Below, piece after piece: positions 1 to 7,522 of a DNA stretch of 64,000 nucleotides. Origin of the DNA: an uncultured Porphyromonadaceae bacterium (GTDB lineage: Bacteria; Bacteroidota; Bacteroidia; Bacteroidales; Muribaculaceae). Location: positions 380,029-444,028 of the forward strand of contig CABUWI010000001.1 of the NCBI GenBank assembly GCA_902495245.1, read 5' to 3'. The first letter of the stretch is position 1; the number at the start of each line of letters is the position of its first letter. The notes beneath the pieces are model-generated. The model was not told the DNA's origin, searched no databases, and was given only the letters and a program-made list of their open reading frames with translations. Position numbers and translations under genes: made by a program.

Positions 1-1209
1 GAGCTCGACGTCAATCAGGCGCTCTTCCGGCTCATAGCGCGAGTGGAAGCGCTTGGTGATTCGGCGGGGCTCGCGGCCGAAGTGGCCGTAAGTGGCCGTT
101 TCGAGATAAATCGGCTTACGCAGGCCGAAACGCTGCTCGATTGCGTGGGGACGCATGTCGACCAGCTCATTGACCTTTGCCGAGATTTCCGCGTCGGTCA
201 TGTCAATTTTAGCCGTGCCGTAGGTGTTGACATACAGGCTCACGGGACGAGCCACACCGATGGCATAGGCCACCTGCACGAGCACTTCGTCGGCCACTCC
301 GGCGGCAACGAGGTTGCGGGCGATGTGGCGCGCGGCATAGGCGGCCGAGCGGTCAACCTTCGAGGGGTCCTTGCCCGAGAAGGCGCCGCCGCCGTGGGCT
401 CCGCGTCCGCCGTAGGTGTCAACAATGATTTTGCGACCGGTCAGGCCGGCATCTCCGTGAGGACCGCCGATGACGAACTTGCCGGTGGGATTGACGTGAA
501 GAATCACCGTGGCGGGGTCGTAGAGCGCGGCCACTTCTGGAGTGAGTTTGGCCAGCACGCGCGGAATCAGAATCGACTTTACGTCGGCCTCGATTTGAAG
601 GCGCATGGCCTCGTCATCGTCCAGAAACTCGTCGTGTTGTGTCGAGATGACCACAGTGTGGATTCTGACCGGACGACGCGTCTCGCCGTCATATTCTACA
701 GTTACCTGGCTTTTGGCGTCGGGGCGCAGATAAGTCATCTGACGGCCTTCGCGCCTGATGGCGCTGAGCTCGCGCAGCAACAGGTGGCTCAGCTCGAGGG
801 TCAGCGGCATGTAGTTGGCGGTTTCATTGACCGCATAACCGAACATCATGCCCTGGTCGCCGGCACCCTGGTCGGCAAGTTCGGCGCGCTCGACGCCGCG
901 ATTGATGTCGGCGCTCTGTTCATGGAGGGCCGAAAGCAGTCCGCACGCCTCGGCGTCAAACTTGAGCTCGCTGCGGTTATAGCCGATGTCGGATATGACG
1001 CCGCGCACGACCTCGTGAAGGTCTACATAGGCTTCGCTTTTAACTTCGCCGGCAACAACGACCTGGCCGGTGGTTACCAGAGTCTCGCAACCCACTTTGC
1101 TCTGAGGGTCATAGGCAAGAAACTGGTCAAGAATGGCATCGGAAATCTGATCGGCCACTTTGTCGGGGTGTCCCTCGCTGACCGATTCACTCGTAAACAA
1201 GTAGTTCAT
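1..1209 (-). CDS. metK: S-adenosylmethionine synthetase, 3'-truncated by window edge
   Basis: Makes S-adenosylmethionine from methionine and ATP in the cytoplasm. The minus-strand frame reads 403 codons from the ATG at 1209 to the window edge without a stop, so only the extreme C-terminus is missing. Family landmarks are visible: SEGHPDKVADQISDA near the N-terminus, the loop GAGDQGMMFGYA, and GGRGAHGGGAFSGKDPSKVDRSAAY in the last third (residues roughly 275-300). A long plus-strand open frame over the same bases is only its antisense shadow. Upstream (1210-1292) I see no perfect TAnnTTTG box; CAAATTTG near 1259 is one mismatch away. The identification is secure. Confidence 0.97.
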   Translation of the reverse strand, partial: MNYLFTSESVSEGHPDKVADQISDAILDQFLAYDPQSKVGCETLVTTGQVVVAGEVKSEAYVDLHEVVRGVISDIGYNRSELKFDAEACGLLSALHEQSADINRGVERAELADQGAGDQGMMFGYAVNETANYMPLTLELSHLLLRELSAIRREGRQMTYLRPDAKSQVTVEYDGETRRPVRIHTVVISTQHDEFLDDDEAMRLQIEADVKSILIPRVLAKLTPEVAALYDPATVILHVNPTGKFVIGGPHGDAGLTGRKIIVDTYGGRGAHGGGAFSGKDPSKVDRSAAYAARHIARNLVAAGVADEVLVQVAYAIGVARPVSLYVNTYGTAKIDMTDAEISAKVNELVDMRPHAIEQRFGLRKPIYLETATYGHFGREPRRITKRFHSRYEPEERLIDVEL

Positions 1210-1292
1210 AAGTCTTTTAGAGTTTTTAGCATTTTTTATTATGGTGGTTGCAAGCAGACAAATTTGTCCACCTTGAATTGTCAGAGTTCTTC

Positions 1293-1826
1293 TCAGGGCT
1301 TGATTTCGTAGGCCGTAATGTCGCGCAGCTCGATTTCAAATCGCAGCGCCGAGAAGGGAGGAATCGACCCCATGCCCGAGGCGCCGTAACCGGCGGTGTA
1401 CGGCACGAGCACTTCGACCTTGTCGCCCACACGCATCTGTTCCATCGCTATGGCCCAGCCGTCAATCAGATTGCCGGGCGAAACCACGGCGAGACTGTCG
1501 GTGCGCAGATAGGAAGAGTCGAAAGGCGTGCCGTCATAGAGCCAGCCCTTGTACTTGACCTTACACTGCGAGGTGTAAAGCGGCGTGAGGTTTCCCTCGG
1601 TGGCCGCGCGGTCGTTGAGCCAGCGCATGTCGACATGAATTTTCTGATTCCAGTCAGGCACGAAGCGCGAATACTTGCCCGTCTGCACCTGCTCGTGCAG
1701 CCAGGCGTCGTTGGTGTCGCGCCATTCGGCATAGTCGTTCCATGTCTTTTCCTCTTTCGAGGTGCAGGCGGCGCCCAGCAGGGCCATGGCCCCCAATGCG
1801 CACAAGATGAATGACCCGGAGCGCAT
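1293..1826 (-). CDS. FKBP-type peptidyl-prolyl isomerase lipoprotein
   Basis: A 177-residue exported protein predicted to catalyse prolyl cis-trans isomerisation in the periplasm. The N-terminus is a lipoprotein signal ending LLGAAC (Cys21). The C-terminal half is an FKBP domain, with VKYKGWLYDGTPFDSS, the core segment VISPG-like VSPGNLIDGW, and MRVGDKVEVLVPYTAGYG leading to a final F-E-I-E-L strand. Residues 22-95 are not a recognisable domain. The start codon overlaps the lemA stop by one base, so it is translationally coupled as the last gene of glyQS-lemA-fkbp. The catalytic family is clear, the client proteins are unknown. Confidence 0.9.
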   Translation of the reverse strand: MRSGSFILCALGAMALLGAACTSKEEKTWNDYAEWRDTNDAWLHEQVQTGKYSRFVPDWNQKIHVDMRWLNDRAATEGNLTPLYTSQCKVKYKGWLYDGTPFDSSYLRTDSLAVVSPGNLIDGWAIAMEQMRVGDKVEVLVPYTAGYGASGMGSIPPFSALRFEIELRDITAYEIKP

Positions 1827-2416
1827 CAGAATGTAACTTTAGGAGCCGTTGCCGCACCTTCCTCGCTACGGAAGTAGGGTTTCTTGTCAAACCCGAAGAA
1901 CGAAGCGAAGATATTGGTCGGGAACTTGGCTATCTGTGTGTTATATTCGCGGGCAACGACATTGTAGTCGCGGCGCGCCGTCTGAATGCGGTTTTCCGTG
2001 CCGGCAAGCTCGTCTTGAAAGCGCATGAAGTTTTCGTTGGCCTTCAGCTCGGGATAAGCCTCGCTGACGCTGAGCAGCGACTTCAGGGCGCCCGAGAGCT
2101 GGTTCTGGGCCTGAGTGTAGCGCGCCAGAGTCTCCTCGTTGAGGCTGTCGACGCTGAGACTGATGGTGCCTACCTTTGCGCGGGCTTCGGTAACGGCCTG
2201 CAGGGTCTGCGACTCGTGCGAGGCATAGCCCTTGACCGTGGCCTCGAGGTTGGGAATGAGGTCGGCGCGGCGCTGATATTGCGTCTCGACGTTGGCCCAT
2301 GCTTCCTCAACGCCGTTGAGGCCGGTAACCATCGAGTTATATTTGCTGCAGCCGGTGCCGCACAGCAAAGCCACGGCGGCCAGCACAACAATCCATATAA
2401 TTGCTGATTTTTTCAT
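1826..2416 (-). CDS. lemA: LemA family protein
   Basis: A 196-residue LemA-family protein. It has one N-terminal hydrophobic segment (residues 5-22) ending in a possible lipobox (LLCGTGC), followed by the helical LemA core: YNSMVTGLNGVEEAWANVETQYQRRADLIPNL, then a long heptad-rich stretch ending with ARRDYNVVAREYNTQIAKFP, which is the family's C-terminal signature. LemA proteins are envelope-anchored helical bundles of unclear biochemical role and often lie beside TPM-domain genes; a TPM gene is present here but far away at 45658. The gene is 15 bp downstream of glyQS and overlaps the FKBP gene by one base. Confidence 0.93.
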   Translation of the reverse strand: MKKSAIIWIVVLAAVALLCGTGCSKYNSMVTGLNGVEEAWANVETQYQRRADLIPNLEATVKGYASHESQTLQAVTEARAKVGTISLSVDSLNEETLARYTQAQNQLSGALKSLLSVSEAYPELKANENFMRFQDELAGTENRIQTARRDYNVVAREYNTQIAKFPTNIFASFFGFDKKPYFRSEEGAATAPKVTF

Positions 2417-2431
2417 GTTAGGAAATTTGAT

Positions 2432-3976
2432 TTAGCTGAGTTTGCGCAGAAGCGAGTTGATGCTCACGCGGTCGTGAATGAGCTTGTGGAGGTCGTCGAT
2501 GCTGACGCGCGTCTGCTCCATAGAGTCGCGCTCGCGCAGCGTAACGGTATTGTCCTCAAGCGTCTGATGGTCCACGGTGATGCAGAAAGGCGTGCCGATG
2601 GCGTCCTGACGGCGATAGCGCTTGCCGATGGAGTCTTTCTCGTCATAGTGGGTGGCGAAGTCAAACTTCAGCTCGTTGACGATTTCGCGGGCCTTGTCGG
2701 GCAGACCGTCTTTCTTGACGAGCGGCATGACGGCACACTTGACCGGAGCCAGCGGCGCGGGCAGGTGGAGCACGACGCGCTTGTCGCCGCCCTCGAGCTG
2801 CTGCTCTTCATAGCTCGAGCAGAGCACCGAGAGGAACATGCGGTCAACGCCGATTGAGGTCTCGATTACATAGGGTGTGTAGCTCTCGTTGAGCTCGGGG
2901 TCGAAATATTTGATGTTCTTGCCCGAGAACTTCTCGTGCTGCGAAAGGTCGAAGTTTGTGCGCGAGTGAATGCCCTCAACCTCCTTGAAGCCGAAAGGCA
3001 TCAGGAACTCGATGTCGGTTGCGGCGTTGGCATAGTGGGCCAGCTTCTCGTGGTCGTGATAACGATATTTCTCGTCGCCGAGGCCGAGCGCCTTGTGCCA
3101 TTTCAGGCGGAATTCCTTCCATTTGGCAAACCATGTGAGCTCCTCGCCGGGACGTACAAAGAACTGCATCTCCATCTGCTCGAACTCGCGCATGCGGAAA
3201 ATGAACTGGCGGGCAACGATTTCATTGCGGAACGCCTTGCCGATCTGCGCGATACCGAAGGGAATGCGCATGCGGCCGGTTTTCTGCACGTTGAGGAAGT
3301 TCACGAAGATGCCCTGAGCGGTTTCGGGACGCAGATACACGGTCATGGCGCCGTCGGCCGTCGAACCCATCTCCGTGCGGAACATCAGGTTGAACTGGCG
3401 CACTTCGGTCCAGTTGCGCGTGCCCGAGATGGGGCAGACGATTTCGCGGTCAATGATAATCTGACGCAACTCTTCGAGGTTGTTGTCGTTCATCGCTTTC
3501 GAGAAACGCTCGTGGAGCTGCTCGCGCTCGGCGGCAATCTGGGCCACACGCGGATTGGTCTGGCGGAACAGAGCCTCGTCGAAGCTGTCGCCGAAACGCT
3601 TGCGCGCCTTGGCCACTTCCTTTTCTATCTTGTCGTCAAGCTTGGCGATGTCATCTTCAATGAGCACGTCGGCGCGATAGCGCTTCTTGCTGTCGCGGTT
3701 GTCAATCAGAGGGTCGTTGAATGCGTCAACGTGGCCCGATGCTTTCCAGATGGTCGGGTGCATGAAGATGGCCGAGTCGATGCCGACGATGTTCTCGTGG
3801 AGCAGCGTCATGGCGTCCCACCAGTAGCGCTTGATGTTATTCTTGAGTTCTACGCCGTTCTGGCCGTAGTCGTAAACGGCCGAAAGGCCGTCATATATTT
3901 CGCTTGAAGGGAACACAAAGCCGTATTCCTTGGCGTGTGAAACGATTTTCTTAAAAACGTCGTCTTGTTGTGCCAT
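2432..3976 (-). CDS. glyQS: Glycine--tRNA ligase, homodimeric type
   Basis: Charges tRNA-Gly with glycine in the cytoplasm. The 514-residue length and sequence match the alpha2 (eukaryote/archaeal-like) class II enzyme, not the tetrameric glyQ/glyS form. The N-terminus has the expected FKKIVSHAKEYGFVFPSSEIYDGL opening. Class II motif 2 appears as AQIGKAFRNEI around residue 245 and motif 3 around TSIGVDRMFL near residue 375. The C-terminal third is the anticodon-binding domain (APVKCAVMPLVKK onward). A -7 box TAAATTTG sits at 4014-4021 on the minus strand, about 37 bp before the ATG, so this is probably the first gene of the glyQS-lemA-fkbp unit. Confidence 0.97.
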   Translation of the reverse strand: MAQQDDVFKKIVSHAKEYGFVFPSSEIYDGLSAVYDYGQNGVELKNNIKRYWWDAMTLLHENIVGIDSAIFMHPTIWKASGHVDAFNDPLIDNRDSKKRYRADVLIEDDIAKLDDKIEKEVAKARKRFGDSFDEALFRQTNPRVAQIAAEREQLHERFSKAMNDNNLEELRQIIIDREIVCPISGTRNWTEVRQFNLMFRTEMGSTADGAMTVYLRPETAQGIFVNFLNVQKTGRMRIPFGIAQIGKAFRNEIVARQFIFRMREFEQMEMQFFVRPGEELTWFAKWKEFRLKWHKALGLGDEKYRYHDHEKLAHYANAATDIEFLMPFGFKEVEGIHSRTNFDLSQHEKFSGKNIKYFDPELNESYTPYVIETSIGVDRMFLSVLCSSYEEQQLEGGDKRVVLHLPAPLAPVKCAVMPLVKKDGLPDKAREIVNELKFDFATHYDEKDSIGKRYRRQDAIGTPFCITVDHQTLEDNTVTLRERDSMEQTRVSIDDLHKLIHDRVSINSLLRKLS

Positions 3977-4013
3977 AATTGCTTAATTTCGGTTTAAGAT
4001 TTCTTACAGACCG

Positions 4014-4021
4014 CAAATTTA
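4014..4021 (-). promoter_or_regulatory. -7 promoter element of glyQS
   Basis: TAAATTTG on the minus strand matches the Bacteroidetes sigma consensus TAnnTTTG and lies about 37 bp upstream of the glyQS start. No clear -33 TTTG is seen. Confidence 0.7.
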
Positions 4022-4073
4022 CGCATTTTTTTTGACATTGCGCGATGTTATTCCCGGAAATCTGCGCAACGCC

Positions 4074-4213
4074 ATGCCCGGCGAGGGCATGACAGGAAAA
4101 TAGCCGTGGCGATGAGCGCAGCGAATCCCGCGGTTATCGGCACGACCAACCTACATCACGGTCGCGACCGCCCCCGAGCGCAAAGCGCGATGGGGCATGG
4201 GAGCGCCGTGATT
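4074..4213. repeat. Left arm of a long imperfect inverted repeat flanking a Y1 transposase
   Basis: This 140-bp non-coding block is repeated in inverted orientation at 4731-4870. Read on the minus strand it aligns almost end to end with the right arm, with scattered substitutions and a few short gaps. It shares the GC-rich cores CGCTCGGGGGCGGTCGC and CCGCGGGATTCGCT. Each arm contains smaller hairpins: ATGCCC-n5-GGGCAT at its outer end and GCGC-AAA-GCGC near 4177-4188. It is reminiscent of REP/BIME units around RAYT genes. Confidence 0.85.
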
Positions 4214-4237
4214 CAACAATTTCCGGCAGAAAATTCG

Positions 4238-4245
4238 TATATTTG
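4238..4245 (+). promoter_or_regulatory. -7 element of the Y1 transposase gene
   Basis: TATATTTG ends five bases before the ATG at 4251. With the usual spacing, transcription would begin at or next to the start codon, giving a leaderless or nearly leaderless mRNA. Confidence 0.6.
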
Positions 4246-4250
4246 CAGTC

Positions 4251-4712
4251 ATGAGATCGTTTTCGCAAATATACGTCATGGCCGTGTTCGGAGTGAAATA
4301 TCGTCTTGGCCTTATAAATCCGCAGTGGGAGCATAAACTACACGCCGTCATCGGACAAGCATTGAAAGACATGCCCGGCGTGATGCCCATTGAAATCGGA
4401 GGATTCAACGACCACGTGCACGTGCTATTCTCCACAACAGGGCGCGTCAGCGAAGAGCAGATTGTTGGCCGCATAAAGCAGGAATCTACGCGCTGGGTCA
4501 ACGCCAACCATCTCGTATGCGGACGGTTCGGTTGGCAAGACGGCAGCGGCCGGTTCAGCTATTCCAAAAGCCAGATAGACGCCGTGCGCGCCTATATCCG
4601 CAATCAGCACGAACATCACCGCCGCGTGTCATTCCGCGAAGAATATGAAAAATACTTGCGTGCACTCGGCGTTGACATAAACACGTTCGTACTTCCCGAA
4701 GATCCGGTCTGA
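4251..4712 (+). CDS. IS200/RAYT-like Y1 transposase
   Basis: A 153-residue single-strand HUH nuclease of the Y1 (TnpA/REP-associated tyrosine transposase) family. The metal-binding HUH motif is NDHVHVLF (His55, His57). The nucleophile is most likely Tyr115 in AVRAYIRNQ, within the typical C-terminal block FSYSKSQ...YIRNQHEHHRRVSFREEY. The length equals that of intact TnpA proteins and no TnpB partner is present. The gene sits alone between 140-bp inverted repeats (4074-4213 and 4731-4870), and the ends carry no IS605-type short hairpins that I recognise. It could be an active single-gene insertion sequence, but the long repeats resembling REP pairs suggest a domesticated RAYT. Confidence 0.9.
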   Translation: MRSFSQIYVMAVFGVKYRLGLINPQWEHKLHAVIGQALKDMPGVMPIEIGGFNDHVHVLFSTTGRVSEEQIVGRIKQESTRWVNANHLVCGRFGWQDGSGRFSYSKSQIDAVRAYIRNQHEHHRRVSFREEYEKYLRALGVDINTFVLPEDPV

Positions 4713-4730
4713 AAAATCACTAAGAATCGA

Positions 4731-4870
4731 AATTACGGTGCTCTCATGCCCCGTCGCGCTTCGCGCTCGGGGGCGGTCGCAACCGTAAAAATATGTGGTG
4801 CCCGATTTTATCCGCGGGATTCGCTATCGCTCATCGCCGCGGCTACTTTCCTTGCATACCCTCCGGGCAT
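4731..4870. repeat. Right arm of the inverted repeat flanking the Y1 transposase
   Basis: This is the inverted, diverged copy of 4074-4213. Identity by eye is roughly four in five over the whole length, with most differences near 4790-4812. The outer end can fold as GCATACCC-TCC-GGGCATGC (4854-4872) with one mismatch. It ends 15 bp before the umuC stop codon, so the element is tightly lodged between glyQS and umuC. Confidence 0.85.
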
Positions 4871-4884
4871 GCGGGCACGCGGAA

Positions 4885-6150
4885 TCAGACGCGGACGGTG
4901 ATGATGTCGTCGAGGCGCTGGGTGAAGAGGCGTGAGGCATGCTCGCGGCGCGTCATGGCCGTGAGGCCGCTGCCGGTCGATGCGGGACGCATGATGTTGC
5001 CGCCGACGGTCATTGAGTTTATGCGGTCCATCGCCTCCATGAGCCGGCGTCGGCGCTCGTTCTCAACCGGGTCGGCAAACAGCGAATGCACGGCGGCATC
5101 GGCCGGAACACAATGCGTAACCGTTACGCCGGCTTTTTTGAAACCGTAGCCTTTGCGATAGACACGCGCCAGCGCCTGTTGTGCCGCCCTCACAATCATG
5201 GCCGTGTCGGCCGTAGGGTCTTCAAGCCGCAACTCATACGCATTATAATATTGCGGCTGCGACGTGTGGAACCGGTTGGTGGCCATATAGACCTCGACCG
5301 CTTCGGCCAGCAAACCCTTTGACCGCAATCTGCGCGCCACAGTGGCCGCATATGAGGCTACGGCATTGCGAAGCGTTTCTTCATCGTAAACATCGGCCTG
5401 AAACGACGTGGAGCAGGTAAGCGTTTTGCGCTGCGGAGGCACAATCTCGCTGTCTATGCAGGCCTCGCCGTTGAGTTCGCGCCACATTCTGACCCCGACA
5501 ATGCCGAAAAGGTCGCTGACATGGTCGCGGCTCATGCGGGCGAGGTCAAGAGCGGTCTCCACCCTGCAGCGCCGCAGTTTCGGGGCATTGCGACGGCCGA
5601 CGCCCCACACATCTTCTACCGGCGTCAGACTCATGGCCTTTTCAGCTTTTTCGGCCGAGTCTATCACGCAAGCGCCCCTGTATGCCGGATATTTTTTGGC
5701 GAATCTGACGGCAATCTTGGCCAAGGTCTTGGTCGTAGCAAACCCGATAGAGACCGGAATGCCGATGTTGCGCGCCACCGTGTGCCGCACATAGCGTCCA
5801 AAGTCGTCAAGAGCCCCGATATTGTCGGCGACATAGAAAAACGCCTCGTCGATGGAATATATCTCAAGTTCGTCGCAGAAATAGCGAAGAGTGGACATTA
5901 CGCGCGCCGACATGTCGCCATAAAGCCTGTGATTGCCCGAAAAGACGTAGACGCCCTGCGCGTCGGCCTGAGCACGTATCTTGAAGTATGGGTCGCCGCG
6001 CTTGAAGCCGAGCTGCTTGGCTTCGTTGCTCAGCGCAACCGCACAACCGTCGTTGTTGCTGAGCACGATGACTGGACGCCCCAGGAGTTCGGGACGGAAC
6101 ACGCGCTCGCACGACACGAAAAAGTTGTTGCAGTCGGCAAGGCCGATCAT
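4885..6150 (-). CDS. umuC: Y-family DNA polymerase V catalytic subunit (UmuC)
   Basis: A 421-residue translesion polymerase. The catalytic acidic residues are in place: Asp6 in MIGLADCNNFF and Asp101-Glu102 in YSIDEAFF, with the fingers/palm segment SNNDGCAVALSNEAKQLGFKRGDP typical of UmuC. A helix-hairpin-helix region (VWGVGRRNAPKLRR) is near residue 180, followed by the little-finger domain and the short C-terminal UmuC-specific region. The ATG overlaps the umuD stop by four bases, the classical SOS mutagenesis operon order. It is expected to act with processed UmuD at stalled forks. Regulation is probably by a LexA-like repressor, but I cannot recognise an operator. Confidence 0.96.
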   Translation of the reverse strand: MIGLADCNNFFVSCERVFRPELLGRPVIVLSNNDGCAVALSNEAKQLGFKRGDPYFKIRAQADAQGVYVFSGNHRLYGDMSARVMSTLRYFCDELEIYSIDEAFFYVADNIGALDDFGRYVRHTVARNIGIPVSIGFATTKTLAKIAVRFAKKYPAYRGACVIDSAEKAEKAMSLTPVEDVWGVGRRNAPKLRRCRVETALDLARMSRDHVSDLFGIVGVRMWRELNGEACIDSEIVPPQRKTLTCSTSFQADVYDEETLRNAVASYAATVARRLRSKGLLAEAVEVYMATNRFHTSQPQYYNAYELRLEDPTADTAMIVRAAQQALARVYRKGYGFKKAGVTVTHCVPADAAVHSLFADPVENERRRRLMEAMDRINSMTVGGNIMRPASTGSGLTAMTRREHASRLFTQRLDDIITVRV

Positions 6151-6590
6151 CTTGACCTCCGGCGGTTCGACTTGATGGTGTAGAGCACGACACCCCAGAC
6201 CATGAACTCATTGTCGGGCGTAACCTCGATAGGCTTGTAGGCGCTGTTTGACGGCATCAGATATAACCGGCGGGTGCGTCGGTCAATCTTTATGCGCTTG
6301 AGCGTGAAATCGCCGTCGAGACAGCACACGGCCAGGTCGCCGTCTTCCGGCTCGATTGACTTGTCGATGACCAGAATGTCGCCCTCGGTGATGCCCTCGC
6401 CGCTCATCGAGTCGCCCACCACGCGCCCGTAGAACGTCGACGCGGGGTGGCGAATCAGGTCGCGGTTAAGGTCGATGGTTTCGCCGACATAATCCTGCGC
6501 CGGACTCGGAAAACCGGCGCGAATGCCCGCGTCGGCATACTCGAGCTCGAGCTGAGAATCAGTGTCAGCCTTGAAAATCTGTAGTTCCAT
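6147..6590 (-). CDS. umuD: UmuD-like self-cleaving S24 protease subunit
   Basis: A 147-residue LexA/UmuD-family protein. The predicted autocleavage site is Ala25-Gly26 in IRAGFPSPAQDY, where E. coli UmuD has Cys-Gly, so this is the LexA-type dipeptide. The Ser-Lys catalytic dyad is Ser61 (GDSMSGEGI) and Lys98 (GDFTLKRIK), matching E. coli Ser60 and Lys97 almost exactly in spacing. No DNA-binding domain is present, so it is a polymerase cofactor and not a repressor. The ATG is only four bases downstream of a TAAATTTG box. It is co-transcribed with umuC. Confidence 0.95.
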   Translation of the reverse strand: MELQIFKADTDSQLELEYADAGIRAGFPSPAQDYVGETIDLNRDLIRHPASTFYGRVVGDSMSGEGITEGDILVIDKSIEPEDGDLAVCCLDGDFTLKRIKIDRRTRRLYLMPSNSAYKPIEVTPDNEFMVWGVVLYTIKSNRRRSR

Positions 6591-6594
6591 AGTG

Positions 6595-6602
6595 CAAATT
6601 TA
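6595..6602 (-). promoter_or_regulatory. -7 promoter element of umuDC
   Basis: TAAATTTG on the minus strand is followed by CACT and then the umuD ATG, implying an essentially leaderless transcript. A TTTG lies about 22 bases further upstream and could be the -33 element. Confidence 0.7.
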
Positions 6603-6655
6603 CGCTTTTTTCAAAAATTTTCATCAAAATGTTTGGAGGATTAAAAAATTCGCCA

Positions 6656-6663
6656 TACCTTTG
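6656..6663 (+). promoter_or_regulatory. -7 promoter element of the exporter operon
   Basis: TACCTTTG lies 25 bp before the ATG at 6689 and is divergent from the umuDC promoter. It is the only such box seen upstream of the eight-gene operon running to 14177. Confidence 0.65.
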
Positions 6664-6688
6664 CAGTGTCTTAGTAAACTATTACACT

Positions 6689-7522
6689 ATGCTAACAGTA
6701 CAACACCTCACGTACAGCTACCCCGGCAACAGTGTGCCGGTCATAGCCAACCTGTCGCTCGAGTTCGCTCCGGGCAAAATCTACGGACTGCTCGGCGCCA
6801 ACGGCACGGGCAAATCCACCCTGCTCTATCTGATGTCCGGACTGCTCAAGCCGGCCTACGGCACAGCCCGCTACAACGATGTCGACACCTTTCGCCGGCT
6901 GCCGTCGGTGCTGTCCGACATGTTCATCGTGGCCGAAGAGTTCCAGATGCCGGCAATCAAGCTCGGCGATTTCGTCATGCAAAACGCGCCTTTCTATCCC
7001 AACTTCTCGAAGGAGAAGCTCGAGACCTATCTGAGCCACTTCCGCCTGACACCCGACATTCACCTCGGGCGCCTGTCGATGGGCCAGCGCAAAAAGGCGT
7101 TCATTGCGTTCGCCCTGGCGTGCAACACGTCGGTGGTGCTGATGGACGAGCCGACCAACGGCCTCGACATTCCGGGCAAGTCGGAGTTTCGCCGCGCAAT
7201 TGTCGACGCCATGTCCGACAACCGCACCATCATCATCTCCACCCACCAGGTGCGCGACCTTGACCGCGTGCTCGACCACGTCGTGATGATCAACCGCGAC
7301 GGCGTGGTGCTCGACGCCGCCATGGCCAAGGTGCAGGAGGCGTTCCAGTTCATCTTCACCACGAGTCCGGCCGAAGTGAGCGGCGCCGTGTGGTGCGAAC
7401 CCACCGCCGGCGGCTATAACATTATCCGCCCGCGCCTCGAAGGCATGGAAGAGACCGACGTCAACCTCGAGAGCCTGTTTGAATTCGCATATACCAACCC
7501 TTTGATGATTAACCTGAAATGA
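6689..7522 (+). CDS. ABC transporter ATP-binding protein
   Basis: A 277-residue nucleotide-binding subunit of an ABC-2-type exporter. It has Walker A GLLGANGTGKST (about residues 33-44), a signature LSMGQRKK, Walker B VVLMDEPTNGLD and the switch histidine in ISTHQ. The start was placed at the ATG at 6689 because an upstream in-frame ATG at 6629 lies before the -7 box at 6656. The stop overlaps the next gene by four bases; that gene encodes the cognate membrane protein. Such ATPase/permease pairs beside YtrA-type GntR regulators are generally linked to stress from envelope-active compounds; the actual substrate cannot be told from sequence. Confidence 0.92.
   Translation: MLTVQHLTYSYPGNSVPVIANLSLEFAPGKIYGLLGANGTGKSTLLYLMSGLLKPAYGTARYNDVDTFRRLPSVLSDMFIVAEEFQMPAIKLGDFVMQNAPFYPNFSKEKLETYLSHFRLTPDIHLGRLSMGQRKKAFIAFALACNTSVVLMDEPTNGLDIPGKSEFRRAIVDAMSDNRTIIISTHQVRDLDRVLDHVVMINRDGVVLDAAMAKVQEAFQFIFTTSPAEVSGAVWCEPTAGGYNIIRPRLEGMEETDVNLESLFEFAYTNPLMINLK

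Noticed and set aside
43..1311. Long plus-strand open frame of 422 codons opposite metK
   Set aside because: It is the antisense shadow of metK, caused by GC-rich codon bias. The minus strand holds all MetK motifs.
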